Source of the DNA: Bacteroidota bacterium
GTDB taxonomy: Bacteria > Bacteroidota > Bacteroidia > Chitinophagales > Chitinophagaceae
Assembly: GCA_005882315.1 (NCBI GenBank)
Contig: VBAR01000002.1
Location: forward strand, 124,001 to 188,000
DNA: 64,000 bases
Reading direction: 5' to 3'
A program made the translations under genes and the position numbers. Each line of letters starts with the position of its first letter. Within the stretch, counting starts at the first letter, position 1. Below the pieces are notes generated by a model. That model did not search any database, was not told the origin of the DNA, and saw only the letters and a program-made list of their open reading frames with translations. Shown here one piece after another: positions 1-8,216 of this stretch.

Positions 1-198
1 TGTACCCCATTGAACTTGCCACATTTGTCCATTTCTTGTATTCAATTTGATAAATGTATACATATTTCGTGTAGCAAAGAGTCTATACACAACAGTACTA
101 TCCGTAGAAATATTTTGAATAGGGGCTTCAGATGTACTTTGAGCAAAAGCTGTAACTGATGCAAAACCAACAATTATAGAAAATACTATTCTTTTCAT
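1..198 (-). CDS. Exported protein of unknown function, N-terminal fragment cut by window edge
   Basis: The first 66 codons of a minus-strand gene run off the left edge without a stop. Residues 1-19 form a typical Sec signal peptide (basic MKR start, hydrophobic core, cleavage near AFA-Q). The visible mature part contains RLFATRNMYTFIKLNT followed by NGQMWQVQWG. That pattern resembles a short domain I recall from small secreted Bacteroidota proteins with no known function. The rest of the protein is outside the window, so no role can be assigned. Confidence 0.7.
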   Translation of the reverse strand, partial: MKRIVFSIIVGFASVTAFAQSTSEAPIQNISTDSTVVYRLFATRNMYTFIKLNTRNGQMWQVQWGT

Positions 199-293
199 GT
201 CGTTAATTTATGTCTTTTAAAATGGTGTATATTCCATTTCGTTTCCGTTATAGGATTAAGGTACTACCCGCTGACGCATAACTCAAAAATATG

Positions 294-313
294 CGAAAGT
301 TTTTGGGCTTTCG
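294..313. other. Small hairpin sharing its arms with the neighbouring terminator
   Basis: The arms CGAAAG (294-299) and CTTTCG (308-313) flank an 8-nt loop. The same six-base arms form the ends of the perfect palindrome at 363-384, so the two look like related copies. There is no clear U-run on either side. Confidence 0.4.
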
Positions 314-348
314 ACAGAAAACAATTTTTTAAACCTTTCCTTTTCAGA

Positions 349-384
349 GATTTAATAAAAAAGCGAAAGTTTTAAAACTTTCGC
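349..384 (-). terminator. Rho-independent terminator of the lipoprotein gene
   Basis: Positions 363-384 are a perfect 22-bp palindrome (GCGAAAGTTTT and its complement). On the minus strand it is followed by a T-rich run (TTTTTTATTAAA). It lies about 30 nt past the stop of the lipoprotein gene that ends at 416. Confidence 0.75.
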
Positions 385-415
385 AAATACAATCAGTAAA
401 GCCTATTTAGTTTAT

Positions 416-1375
416 TTAAACTCCCGTCTTTGGATTCTTCGGTGTGTTTGGTTTTTCAGGTCCTTTCTTTGGCGTGGGAGTTTGTTTATTTACTTTAATA
501 ACGGCTCTTATTACATCAACAGCAGGTGCGCCGATGCCGAGTCGTTGTGCATTGGTAAAAGCAGGAATAGCTTGCTGACCGGTAGGATCAAATACTACAT
601 ACTCATTATTCAGTTTGTTTCCTGCGTCCAATAAACTATCGGGTACATAGATCTGTATTCTTACTTTTTTATAACTCACGGGGAAGTAGCGGATATAATA
701 GTTTTCTTTCTGCTTATACCATTGGTCATATTTCACTCCTTTCTTTGTCACCTTCGATTGTTCACTTCGAACCGCTATTCTTTCATAAGCATCATAAGAA
801 TCGATACTTGTTTCAAATAATCTTTTCATATCACTGTTGGCATTTAAAATGCCTGTTGTTTGGGAAACATTTTTTATCACACCCATCACACCACCTTTCA
901 ATTCAAAAATTTGTTTAGGAGTTAATAACCTGGCGGCATCCATTTTCACTGAACTGGAAAGTTTATTATAATCAGAACCACTCACTGTTGACCAAAGCAA
1001 TAATTGGATATTTCTTTGTTCAATATCATTTTTGTCTCTTGAATTCAGCAATATGGATTCTACGATCTCTTTCCGGTAACCGGTTACCTGTCCCTGCAAA
1101 TAAGCATCACCTTCTCTGGGGTCGGGTGTGCCGGGTTGCAGGCAATAAGTTTTAAACTCTGCTTCATAAAAACCGGGCTTCAGCACAAAACCTCCATCCT
1201 GTGTTTTCGGAAGATCCATCATGGACTGTGGCTTTTGATCCAAAGCTATTTCAGGCTGCGCCAATGCTTCATTGGCAATTGGGTTGTCTGTTACTGTTTG
1301 ATTACTGTTCTTTGATGAAGAACAGGCCGTGAGAACTAAAACGAAGAATAAATTTTTAAGTATAGATGTTGTCAT
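416..1375 (-). CDS. Lipoprotein of unknown function with Lys/Pro-rich C-terminal tail
   Basis: This is a predicted outer-membrane or periplasmic lipoprotein of 319 residues. The start at 1375 gives a compact signal peptide ending in the lipobox LTAC, followed by an SSS linker. An upstream in-frame ATG at 1399 would add eight residues and gives a less typical signal. The middle is a mixed alpha/beta region with no motif I recognise. The last 25 residues are rich in Lys, Pro and Thr (PTPKKGPEKP type) and probably disordered. A terminator hairpin follows at 363-384. It appears to be a single-gene unit. Confidence 0.8.
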   Translation of the reverse strand: MTTSILKNLFFVLVLTACSSSKNSNQTVTDNPIANEALAQPEIALDQKPQSMMDLPKTQDGGFVLKPGFYEAEFKTYCLQPGTPDPREGDAYLQGQVTGYRKEIVESILLNSRDKNDIEQRNIQLLLWSTVSGSDYNKLSSSVKMDAARLLTPKQIFELKGGVMGVIKNVSQTTGILNANSDMKRLFETSIDSYDAYERIAVRSEQSKVTKKGVKYDQWYKQKENYYIRYFPVSYKKVRIQIYVPDSLLDAGNKLNNEYVVFDPTGQQAIPAFTNAQRLGIGAPAVDVIRAVIKVNKQTPTPKKGPEKPNTPKNPKTGV

Positions 1376-1555
1376 AGGGGTGGTTTTTATGTTAACCAAT
1401 TTTTAAGTACGGATACGAAAAATTTGCTGATACAAAGTCTGAAATTATCAGCTTATTTAAAAGCAAAAAGGCCGTAAAGTATTGTTAACACATCAATAGG
1501 GGTGTGTATCTTAGTAATTTTCCCTACACAGAACAGCTACATATGAAGCGGTTTG

Positions 1556-2416
1556 TCAAACCATTCTTGCATCCAAACCAAAACTGGTTTGTACAGCATT
1601 GTACCATTCTTCATCAGTAGCTGCATTCCAGTCTGTCCATTGTTCATCTGTCATAGATGCCCGCCAGCCGAGGAAAGGAATCGAATCTGGCCCAACAGGA
1701 TGGCGAAGTTGCCAGCTGTCACTATTAGCTATTTCTAAAATTTTATCTGCTACCAGTGTTGCATTGGTTGGTGTTTTAAGCGATGCTGCAAACAAACCAC
1801 CAAACCGTTTTACCTGTGGATAAATTGAGTCACCACCTTTTTTAATATCCCTTGCCATTTGTGTATCAATGATACCCGGTTCAACAATTGCCACTCGGAT
1901 ATTAAAAGGTTTTACCTCCTGTGCAAGTGCCTCACTAATGGCTTCTAATGCAAACTTGCTAGCTGAATAAGGCCCCAACGGCGTGCTAGCTATTTTCCCT
2001 GCAACAGAAGTAATATTTATAATACAGCCATTACGACTGATACGCATTTGCGGTAATACAGCTTTTATACAACGCAGTACGCCAAAATAATTTGTTTCCA
2101 TTACCGCTTTAAAATCTTCCATTGGCAGTTCTTCAATTGATCCATTCCGTTCAATTCCTGCATTGTTTACCAATACATCTATTATTCCAACCTCTTTGTA
2201 AATCGTGTCCATACACTGCTTTACTGATTCATCGGAATCAACATCCATCGTTAAAATAGTTACAGGTAATGATTCGTCTTTTACTTTTTGTTTCAATGCT
2301 GGAGCGGCTTCAGGATTACGCATCGTTGCAAAAACTTTATAACCTGCCCGTCCGAATGCAAGAGCTGTATCAAGGCCAATGCCTTTACTGGTACCTGTAA
2401 CAATTACCGATTTCAT
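1556..2416 (-). CDS. Short-chain dehydrogenase/reductase (SDR) family oxidoreductase
   Basis: This classical NAD(P)-dependent SDR has 286 residues. The nucleotide-binding TGTSKGIG motif is at residues 7-14 and NNAG at 84-87. The catalytic Ser137-Tyr150-Lys154 triad is complete (YSASK). The following PGIIDTQM segment fits the usual PG motif. The cytoplasmic enzyme probably oxidises or reduces an alcohol/carbonyl substrate that cannot be named from sequence. The C-terminal region (about 190-286) is longer than in the shortest SDRs. The gene stands alone and is transcribed divergently from the acyltransferase gene at 2603. Confidence 0.88.
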   Translation of the reverse strand: MKSVIVTGTSKGIGLDTALAFGRAGYKVFATMRNPEAAPALKQKVKDESLPVTILTMDVDSDESVKQCMDTIYKEVGIIDVLVNNAGIERNGSIEELPMEDFKAVMETNYFGVLRCIKAVLPQMRISRNGCIINITSVAGKIASTPLGPYSASKFALEAISEALAQEVKPFNIRVAIVEPGIIDTQMARDIKKGGDSIYPQVKRFGGLFAASLKTPTNATLVADKILEIANSDSWQLRHPVGPDSIPFLGWRASMTDEQWTDWNAATDEEWYNAVQTSFGLDARMV

Positions 2417-2602
2417 ATATTTAAATTTAGAGGTGGCTTTATTTAGTGCTTGTGCACTTTTATCTTTGAGAAGATAACACTTTTTATAATCATAGTAGGG
2501 TAAAATTTCCGAACTTTTTTCATTTTATTTTTCAGGCAAACAAATAATAATTTCAATTCCCTATGTCTGAACAAATCCATAAATTGGATTGTAATTATAC
2601 AC

Positions 2603-3358
2603 ATGGCATCCTTTATTGAACGATTGAAAAATTTTAAACTGGTTCGCAAGCTTGTTTACTTTATTGTCGGTATGGCTTCTTATCCCGGACTGATGTGGGT
2701 GAACAAGTTGACAATTTCAGGTACTGAGCATATAAAAAACCTTCCCCGGAAAAAAGTATTATTTGTTAGTAATCACCAGACCTATTTTGCGGATGTGATC
2801 ACCTTCTTGCAAATTTTCAGTGCTGTAAAATGGGGAAAAGAAAACAGGTTGGGTTTACCATATTATTTATTGAATCCATTTACACGGGTGAACTATGTGG
2901 CTGCTGAAGAAACCATGAAAGGTAGTTTTATAAGCCGCCTTTTTTTACTCGCAGGAGGTATTACTGTAAAGCGTACCTGGAATAAAGACAGTAAAGTACA
3001 GCGCAAAGGTTTAGATGCATCTGATACAAGAAAAATATTTACTGCACTCGAAAATAACTGGGTCATTACTTTTCCGCAGGGAACTACAAAACCCTTTGCA
3101 CCCGGCAGGAAAGGAACTGCACTTATCATCAAACAAGTAAAACCAATTGTAGTACCGGTAGTGATCGGTGGTTTCTGGCGGGCATTTAATAAAAAGGGAT
3201 TGAAGTTTAAAAAGAAAGGCACTCAACTTTCGGTAAGATTTAAAGAGCCACTGCAGATAGACTATGATGCACCCGCCGAAGAGATTTTAAAACAGGTGAT
3301 GGATGCTATTGAACAAAGCAAGGAATACATGATGAAAGGAGGACATCATGTTAGCTAA
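2603..3358 (+). CDS. PlsC-like lysophospholipid acyltransferase (divergent motif spacing)
   Basis: This 251-residue LPLAT-family protein probably acylates 1-acyl-glycerol-3-phosphate or a related lysolipid at the inner membrane. The acyltransferase block I reads NHQTYFAD, with five residues between His and Asp, whereas canonical PlsC has HX4D. Block III reads FPQGTT instead of FPEGTR. Both changes are clear in the sequence, and I recall similar forms in other Bacteroidota. A hydrophobic segment near residues 13-30 may anchor it. A TATCTTTG sequence at 2461-2468 could be its -7 box but would leave a leader of more than 120 nt. Confidence 0.82.
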   Translation: MASFIERLKNFKLVRKLVYFIVGMASYPGLMWVNKLTISGTEHIKNLPRKKVLFVSNHQTYFADVITFLQIFSAVKWGKENRLGLPYYLLNPFTRVNYVAAEETMKGSFISRLFLLAGGITVKRTWNKDSKVQRKGLDASDTRKIFTALENNWVITFPQGTTKPFAPGRKGTALIIKQVKPIVVPVVIGGFWRAFNKKGLKFKKKGTQLSVRFKEPLQIDYDAPAEEILKQVMDAIEQSKEYMMKGGHHVS

Positions 3359-3381
3359 AACTGAACAATAATAATTATTGA

Positions 3382-3897
3382 TTAATCTCTTGCAAAGAGA
3401 GCTTTCAGTTCTGTAGCTTCCTCCGGTTTCATTTTTCCACCGAGGATCAGGCGTATTTGTCTTCTTCTTAATGCACTTTCAAATAATTTTTTCTCTTCTT
3501 CTGTTTCGGAGATCAATTCAGGCACCCTGCGGGGTTTACCATTGGGATCTAAAGAAACAAATGTGTAATAAGCTTCATTACTTTTATACCTGAATTTTTG
3601 GAGCGGATCTTCACCCCATACTTTCATATGCACTTCCATAGATGAATTGAATGAACGGGAAACTTTTGCTTCAATATGTACTACGTTACCAAGTTTGATA
3701 GGTGCTTCAAAAGAAATATTATCTACGCTGGCAGTTACCACCGGGGCATTACAATGTTTCATGGCCGCCAAAGCGGAAGCAATATCCATCCAATACATGA
3801 GCCGGCCACCCATCAGGTTACTGAATGTATTAGTATCATTGGGTAAAACGAGTTCCGTCATAATGACCAAACTTTCTGAAGCTTTCTTCGGGTCCAT
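3382..3897 (-). CDS. Acyl-CoA thioesterase, hotdog fold (YciA/BFIT type)
   Basis: This 171-residue single-hotdog protein is predicted to hydrolyse acyl-CoA thioesters in the cytoplasm. The start region PNDTNTFSNLMGGRLMYWMD matches the family core, in which an Asn/Asp and the GG turn build the active site. It is followed by VTASVDNISFEAPI and a YTFVSLD strand. The C-terminal third is charged and helical. It is convergent with the plsC-like gene at 3358 and divergent from proline dehydrogenase. A near-perfect -7 box (TATCTTTG, 3919-3912 on the minus strand) lies 15 nt before the ATG. Confidence 0.88.
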   Translation of the reverse strand: MDPKKASESLVIMTELVLPNDTNTFSNLMGGRLMYWMDIASALAAMKHCNAPVVTASVDNISFEAPIKLGNVVHIEAKVSRSFNSSMEVHMKVWGEDPLQKFRYKSNEAYYTFVSLDPNGKPRRVPELISETEEEKKLFESALRRRQIRLILGGKMKPEEATELKALFARD

Positions 3898-3911
3898 TCT
3901 TTTGATTTTCG

Positions 3912-3919
3912 CAAAGATA
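3912..3919 (-). promoter_or_regulatory. -7 box of thioesterase promoter
   Basis: The minus strand reads TATCTTTG, an exact match to the Bacteroidota TAnnTTTG -7 element, 14 nt upstream of the ATG at 3897. I see no clear TTG at the -33 position. Confidence 0.6.
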
Positions 3920-3992
3920 GACGTATCCGCTCATGTATTTGATCAGCTTTGCTGCTGATAAGAATCAAATTTATTTTCTGCTACCCAACCAC

Positions 3993-4000
3993 TACTTTTG
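3993..4000 (+). promoter_or_regulatory. -7 box of proline dehydrogenase promoter; fixes the start codon
   Basis: TACTTTTG is an exact TAnnTTTG match 20 nt upstream of the ATG at 4021. An in-frame start at 3949 would lie upstream of this promoter, so it argues for the later start. Confidence 0.6.
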
Positions 4001-4020
4001 CCCTGCTTAATTTGCCAGTT

Positions 4021-5253
4021 ATGAATCCTCAGCCTGTTATTTCTTTTGATAACACAGAATTTGCATTTCAGTATAAGTCAACCAAAGAATTAAAAAGGGC
4101 CCATTTCCTTTTTTCTTCTATGGGCAAACCGTGGTTGCTAAATCTTGGCCTTAAAATAACTCCATTCGCTATCAAATGGCATTTACCATTTACAAAAACA
4201 GTTATCCGTGCTACATTATTTGAGCAGTTTGTAGGAGGCGAAACACTTGATGAAACGGCAAAGGTTGCAGATAAGCTGGAGAAGTATGGCGTAAATGTGA
4301 TCCTGGATTATGGTGTAGAAGGCGGCCATAATGGCGAGCCGGGGTTTGAGCAATCAACTGATGAATTTATACGGGTAATAAATTATGCGGCTACGCAAAA
4401 AAATATTCCCTTCATGAGTATAAAAGTGACAGGCCTCTCAAGGTTTGGGTTATTGGAAAAATTAGATGCCAGTATGCATGTGGGGCAGGGGAGTTTAATG
4501 AAACGCTACCAGCAGGCCATTGATAATTTACCCGGTGAAGAAAAGGAAGAATGGCAACGTGTAGTAGACAGGCTGATGCGGATAAGTGAGATAGCTGCCG
4601 GAAAAAATGTAGGTGTGCTGATAGATGCGGAAGAAACATGGATACAGGATCCGGTGGATGCATTGACCATCCTGATGATGGCTAAATTCAATAAAGAAAA
4701 ATCTGTTGTGTACAATACGTTGCAGTTGTATCGCCACGACCGCTTACAATTTTTAAAGGACTCATACGAAGCCGCCGTTGAAAAAAAATTTATACTCGGT
4801 GCCAAACTTGTCCGCGGTGCTTATATGGAAAAAGAAAGATTAAGAGCTGCTGAAATGGGTTACACTTCACCGATACAACAGGATAAAGAATCAACCGACA
4901 CGGATTTTAACGCCTGTGTTGAGTTTTGCATTGAACATATTAACAATATCGGCCTGATAGTAGCTTCGCATAATGAATACAGCAACCTGCTTGCAGTACA
5001 ATTGCTCCAGAAAAAAGGTTTACCACTGAAACATCCGCATATTCATTGGAGTCAGCTCTATGGTATGAGTGATAATATCACGTTCAATCTTGCACATGCA
5101 GGCTGCAGTGTAAGCAAGTATCTTCCATTCGGCCCGATAAAAGATGTAGTGCCTTACCTTATGCGCCGTGCCCAGGAAAATAGTTCGGTAGCAGGACAAA
5201 CCGGAAGGGAACTCGGATTGATTGAAAAAGAAATGCGAAGAAGAAAAGGATAA
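4021..5253 (+). CDS. Proline dehydrogenase (monofunctional, FAD-dependent)
   Basis: This 410-residue ProDH-family protein oxidises L-proline to pyrroline-5-carboxylate and passes electrons through FAD to the respiratory chain. The TIM-barrel motifs are present: LIDAEETW, GAKLVRGAYMEKER, ASHNE, QLYGMSDN and the C-terminal YLPFGP...VVPYLMRRAQENSS block that closes over the substrate. No aldehyde dehydrogenase domain is fused, so P5C oxidation must be done by another gene outside the window. The start at 4021 is chosen because a promoter box at 3993-4000 lies behind the longer possible start. Confidence 0.92.
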   Translation: MNPQPVISFDNTEFAFQYKSTKELKRAHFLFSSMGKPWLLNLGLKITPFAIKWHLPFTKTVIRATLFEQFVGGETLDETAKVADKLEKYGVNVILDYGVEGGHNGEPGFEQSTDEFIRVINYAATQKNIPFMSIKVTGLSRFGLLEKLDASMHVGQGSLMKRYQQAIDNLPGEEKEEWQRVVDRLMRISEIAAGKNVGVLIDAEETWIQDPVDALTILMMAKFNKEKSVVYNTLQLYRHDRLQFLKDSYEAAVEKKFILGAKLVRGAYMEKERLRAAEMGYTSPIQQDKESTDTDFNACVEFCIEHINNIGLIVASHNEYSNLLAVQLLQKKGLPLKHPHIHWSQLYGMSDNITFNLAHAGCSVSKYLPFGPIKDVVPYLMRRAQENSSVAGQTGRELGLIEKEMRRRKG

Positions 5254-5444
5254 TTAATTTTCCAAATCAAATACTAAATAGCATAAACAAAATTCTTTTG
5301 TTTAAATTATTTCTTCTTCTCTACCTATATTAACAAGCTTTGGTATTATTCTTGAGATTATTAATCATACAAGTTTTATTTCATCTTCTTTAGCATAAGC
5401 GGGGCTTTGGATATTTTGTAAACACTCTACCTAAAAAATTTACT

Positions 5445-6614
5445 GTGATACTGTCTTGGGGGGAATTGTCTGTATTAAAAGACTTTGCGATCTCCTTTCT
5501 TGGGCTTGGCCTGCCAGCTATCCTTGTATCATTTGCCAGCATTACAGGGATGCATTATTGGGGCAAGCGCAGAAAGAAAAATCTAAAGGAGTTAACTGAT
5601 CAATATGATCAGCCACCACAATCTTCATTACTTCCGCCATTGACAGCGAGAGAAAGAAAAAATGCTATAAAAAAAATCAGGAAACAGTTATCAGGTTTTA
5701 GGGCAAAGCAGGTACTACTGAAGCATGATTACTTACAGAGTATTCGAAATGTTGCAACAACCGATTATCGTTCAAATGAAAAAAGCGAAAAAATTATGGA
5801 AAACATCGAAGAAAAAATGATAGCATACGAAAAGCAAATAACCGAAATGCAGAGTAAGATCGATATGCTGGAAACAATGCCACCTCCGGTGGCCAATGAA
5901 GCCCATTATCTGCGTGAGATGCTGACTGAAAAAGAAAACGAAATTCAAAACCTGCGTGCTACAGCTAACGGAATTCCGTCGGCGGAAGTAATTGATATAG
6001 CATCAAAAGAAAATTTATTGAACGAACAAAAAGAAGAAATAAGCCGATTAAAGATCATCGTTGAGGAACAAGTGCATTTAAATGATTTGCTTGGTGAAAG
6101 CCGTGAGCAGTTAAATTTTGTTCAAAATCAATTAGAGCAGCGAATAAAAGCAAATAAAGTGCTTGAACAAAGGATGAATTCTGTTTCTGAGGAATTGAGC
6201 CAATCGCAATTCGAATTTCACGAAGCCGGAAAAAAAATAATTAATACTGCAAATGTTCTGGAGCTGAAAGAAAATGAGATTGGTCAATTAAGGCTTGAGC
6301 TGGACACTAAAGAAAATGAGCTTCGTCAGTTAAGAGAAGATATTCATGCAAAAAATGAACAATTAATAGCTGTTGAGAATTCATATAATGAGATATTACG
6401 GGAAAATGATCAGTACAAAACTGCAATTACCAATGACCATGAATTTATTTCTTCTTTGAACCGTGACCTGTCAGAGGAGAAACAAAAAAATGAACATTTA
6501 CAGGAACAGGTACGCCATAACAGGCGGTTGTTGACTAGGTTTTACCAGGAATTAAAGTCTTCTGTTGAAGAGACGGAGAAAGAAAATGAACCGCATCTTC
6601 TTATAGGAGCATGA
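5445..6614 (+). CDS. Membrane-anchored long coiled-coil protein of unknown function
   Basis: The protein has 389 residues and a GTG start. Residues 10-32 form one hydrophobic segment (FAISFLGLGLPAILVSFASITG), followed by a basic stretch RRKKN. The rest, from about residue 60 to the end, is rich in Glu, Lys, Gln and Leu in heptad-like spacing and is predicted to be a continuous coiled coil. The topology suggests a short anchor with a large cytoplasmic rod. There is no catalytic motif. Low-complexity coiled coils match many unrelated proteins, so similarity alone will not give a function. It lies upstream of thyA with a 90-nt gap. Confidence 0.75.
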   Translation: MILSWGELSVLKDFAISFLGLGLPAILVSFASITGMHYWGKRRKKNLKELTDQYDQPPQSSLLPPLTARERKNAIKKIRKQLSGFRAKQVLLKHDYLQSIRNVATTDYRSNEKSEKIMENIEEKMIAYEKQITEMQSKIDMLETMPPPVANEAHYLREMLTEKENEIQNLRATANGIPSAEVIDIASKENLLNEQKEEISRLKIIVEEQVHLNDLLGESREQLNFVQNQLEQRIKANKVLEQRMNSVSEELSQSQFEFHEAGKKIINTANVLELKENEIGQLRLELDTKENELRQLREDIHAKNEQLIAVENSYNEILRENDQYKTAITNDHEFISSLNRDLSEEKQKNEHLQEQVRHNRRLLTRFYQELKSSVEETEKENEPHLLIGA

Positions 6615-6694
6615 TTAAAGTCTGTTAATCATCATCAATTCACAGCTTCCCCACACTGGTCTTCTAGCAGTTAAATGCCACTACTCATTTTCGT

Positions 6695-6702
6695 ATCTTG
6701 CA
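6695..6702 (+). promoter_or_regulatory. -7 box of thyA promoter, almost touching the start codon
   Basis: TATCTTGC ends 3 nt before the ATG at 6706. If it is used, transcription would begin at or next to the start codon. No TTG is visible at the -33 position. Confidence 0.45.
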
Positions 6703-6705
6703 TCC

Positions 6706-7500
6706 ATGCAACAATACCTCGATTTACTCAGGCATATATTGGATAGTGGTACTGAAAAAACTGACCGGACAGGTACCGGAACTAAAAGCGTTTTTGGGTA
6801 CCAGATGCGGTTTGATTTGCAAAAGGGATTTCCGCTTGTTACCACTAAGAAAGTGCATATGAAGAGCATTATTCATGAGCTCCTTTGGTTTTTAAAAGGG
6901 GAAACAAATATTGCGTACCTCAAAGAAAATAATGTAAAAATCTGGGATGAATGGGCGGATACAAATGGTGAGCTGGGTCCTGTATATGGTAAGCAATGGC
7001 GCAGTTGGGAAGGAAAAGATGGTGTAGTGATAGACCAGGTTAGCGATTTAATTGCCCAGGTAAAAAAGAATCCTGACAGCCGCCGCCTGATCATTAGTGC
7101 ATGGAATGTTGGCGAATTACCAAAGATGGCCTTGATGCCTTGTCATACGCTGTTCCAGTTTTATGTTGCAAATGGAAAACTAAGTTGCCAGTTATACCAG
7201 CGTAGCGCAGATGTATTTTTAGGTGTGCCATTTAATATTGCTTCCTATGCATTACTTACACTAATGATCGCACAGGTATGTGACCTTGAACCGGGAGATT
7301 TTGTACATACATTTGGTGATGTACATATTTACAGCAATCATATGGAGCAGGTAAATCTTCAATTGAGCCGTCAACCATTCCCTTTACCAATAATGAAATT
7401 GAATCCTGGGGTTAAAAATATTTTCAATTTTAAATTTGAAGATTTCATTTTGGAAAACTATCAGTGTCATCCTGCGATAAAAGCACCTGTGGCGGTTTAA
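6706..7500 (+). CDS. thyA: Thymidylate synthase
   Basis: ThyA converts dUMP to dTMP using 5,10-methylene-tetrahydrofolate, releasing dihydrofolate. At 264 residues it matches the length of the E. coli enzyme. The catalytic cysteine is Cys146 in [12 protein letters not shown]. Other family blocks are [11 protein letters not shown], the YGKQWRSW region, [21 protein letters not shown] and HIYSNH. It is followed, across a CCCC-repeat element, by folA, which recycles the dihydrofolate, giving a folate/dTMP pair. A promoter box sits almost directly on the start codon. Confidence 0.97.
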   Translation: MQQYLDLLRHILDSGTEKTDRTGTGTKSVFGYQMRFDLQKGFPLVTTKKVHMKSIIHELLWFLKGETNIAYLKENNVKIWDEWADTNGELGPVYGKQWRSWEGKDGVVIDQVSDLIAQVKKNPDSRRLIISAWNVGELPKMALMPCHTLFQFYVANGKLSCQLYQRSADVFLGVPFNIASYALLTLMIAQVCDLEPGDFVHTFGDVHIYSNHMEQVNLQLSRQPFPLPIMKLNPGVKNIFNFKFEDFILENYQCHPAIKAPVAV

Positions 7501-7631
7501 CCCCCTGTCCCCCTAAAGGGGAGACTTAGATCATAGTAATCTTAATTTTTTGAGAACACCTGAAAGCAGAGAGATTAACTATTACTTTTGCTGCAAATAA
7601 AAAAGATTTTTCTTTATTCCCCTTTAGGGGG
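7501..7631. repeat. CCCCTAAAGGGG-bounded intergenic element, copy 1
   Basis: CCCCCTAAAGGGG at 7509-7521 and its exact reverse complement CCCCTTTAGGGGG at 7619-7631 enclose a 97-nt AT-rich interior. The left end starts immediately after the thyA stop with CCCCCTGT. The interior holds a TACTTTTG box. A second element with the same ends lies at 10528-10674. Confidence 0.7.
7583..7590 (+). promoter_or_regulatory. Possible -7 box for folA inside the repeat element
   Basis: TACTTTTG matches TAnnTTTG and points toward folA, leaving a leader of about 75 nt. There is no TTG at the expected -33 distance. The leader would contain the CCCCTTTAGGGGG arm, which could fold. Confidence 0.35.
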
Positions 7632-7670
7632 CTGAAGAAATTACAACTTAAAAACCTTTTCATGGGGGGT

Positions 7671-8174
7671 ATGACTATTTCTCTCATCGTTGCGGCTTCT
7701 ACTAATAATGCTATCGGAAAAGGTGGTAAGATGCCCTGGCATTTGCCAAATGACCTGAAACATTTTAAAAATACTACCTGGGCAATGCCAGTGATAATGG
7801 GGCGCAAGACTTTTGAAAGCATGGGCAAACCGCTTGCGGGAAGAAAGAATATTGTTATTACAAGACAAAAGGGATATAATCCCGAAGGGGCAGTGGCCGC
7901 TCAAAGTCTGAGTGATGCATTGCTACTGGCTAATGAAATGGATGTAAAAGAGATTTTTGTAATTGGTGGCGGTGAAATTTATAAAATGGCCTGGGAAAAA
8001 GCCAATCGTATTTATCTTACAAGAGTAAAAATGGAGGCAGTAGATGCGGATACTTTTTTTCCTGAGATCGATCCGCAGGAATGGAAACTGTTGAACCAGA
8101 AAGATTTTGAAGGAGATGATAAAAATTCTTACCCACATTCGTTTCAGACATGGGAACGGATATTTAGTAATTAA
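7671..8174 (+). CDS. folA: Dihydrofolate reductase
   Basis: This DHFR reduces dihydrofolate to tetrahydrofolate with NADPH. With the start at 7671 it has 167 residues and begins MTISLIVAAS as usual for the family. An in-frame ATG at 7662 would add three residues. The active-site block GKGGKMPWHLPNDLKHF carries the catalytic Asp (Asp28). VIMGRKTFESMG binds NADPH, and FVIGGGEIY is the conserved late motif. It follows thyA on the same strand but is separated by a repeat element, so it may have its own promoter. Confidence 0.95.
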   Translation: MTISLIVAASTNNAIGKGGKMPWHLPNDLKHFKNTTWAMPVIMGRKTFESMGKPLAGRKNIVITRQKGYNPEGAVAAQSLSDALLLANEMDVKEIFVIGGGEIYKMAWEKANRIYLTRVKMEAVDADTFFPEIDPQEWKLLNQKDFEGDDKNSYPHSFQTWERIFSN

Positions 8175-8203
8175 TAATTATTAATTAATGATTAATAATT
8201 ATT
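8170..8203. repeat. AT-rich palindromic direct repeat
   Basis: ATTAATAATTATTAAT (8170-8185) is a perfect 16-bp palindrome. Its first 13 bases recur at 8191-8203. It lies in the 42-nt gap between folA and the methyltransferase gene. Related ATTAATAATTA stretches occur inside ribD (43080-43095) and near 3370. Confidence 0.55.
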
Positions 8204-8216
8204 CCAGACATGAATC

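Noticed and set aside
2443-2649. 68-codon minus-strand frame between the SDR and acyltransferase genes
   Set aside because: It overlaps the start of the acyltransferase gene, has no motif and reads AT-rich leader sequence.
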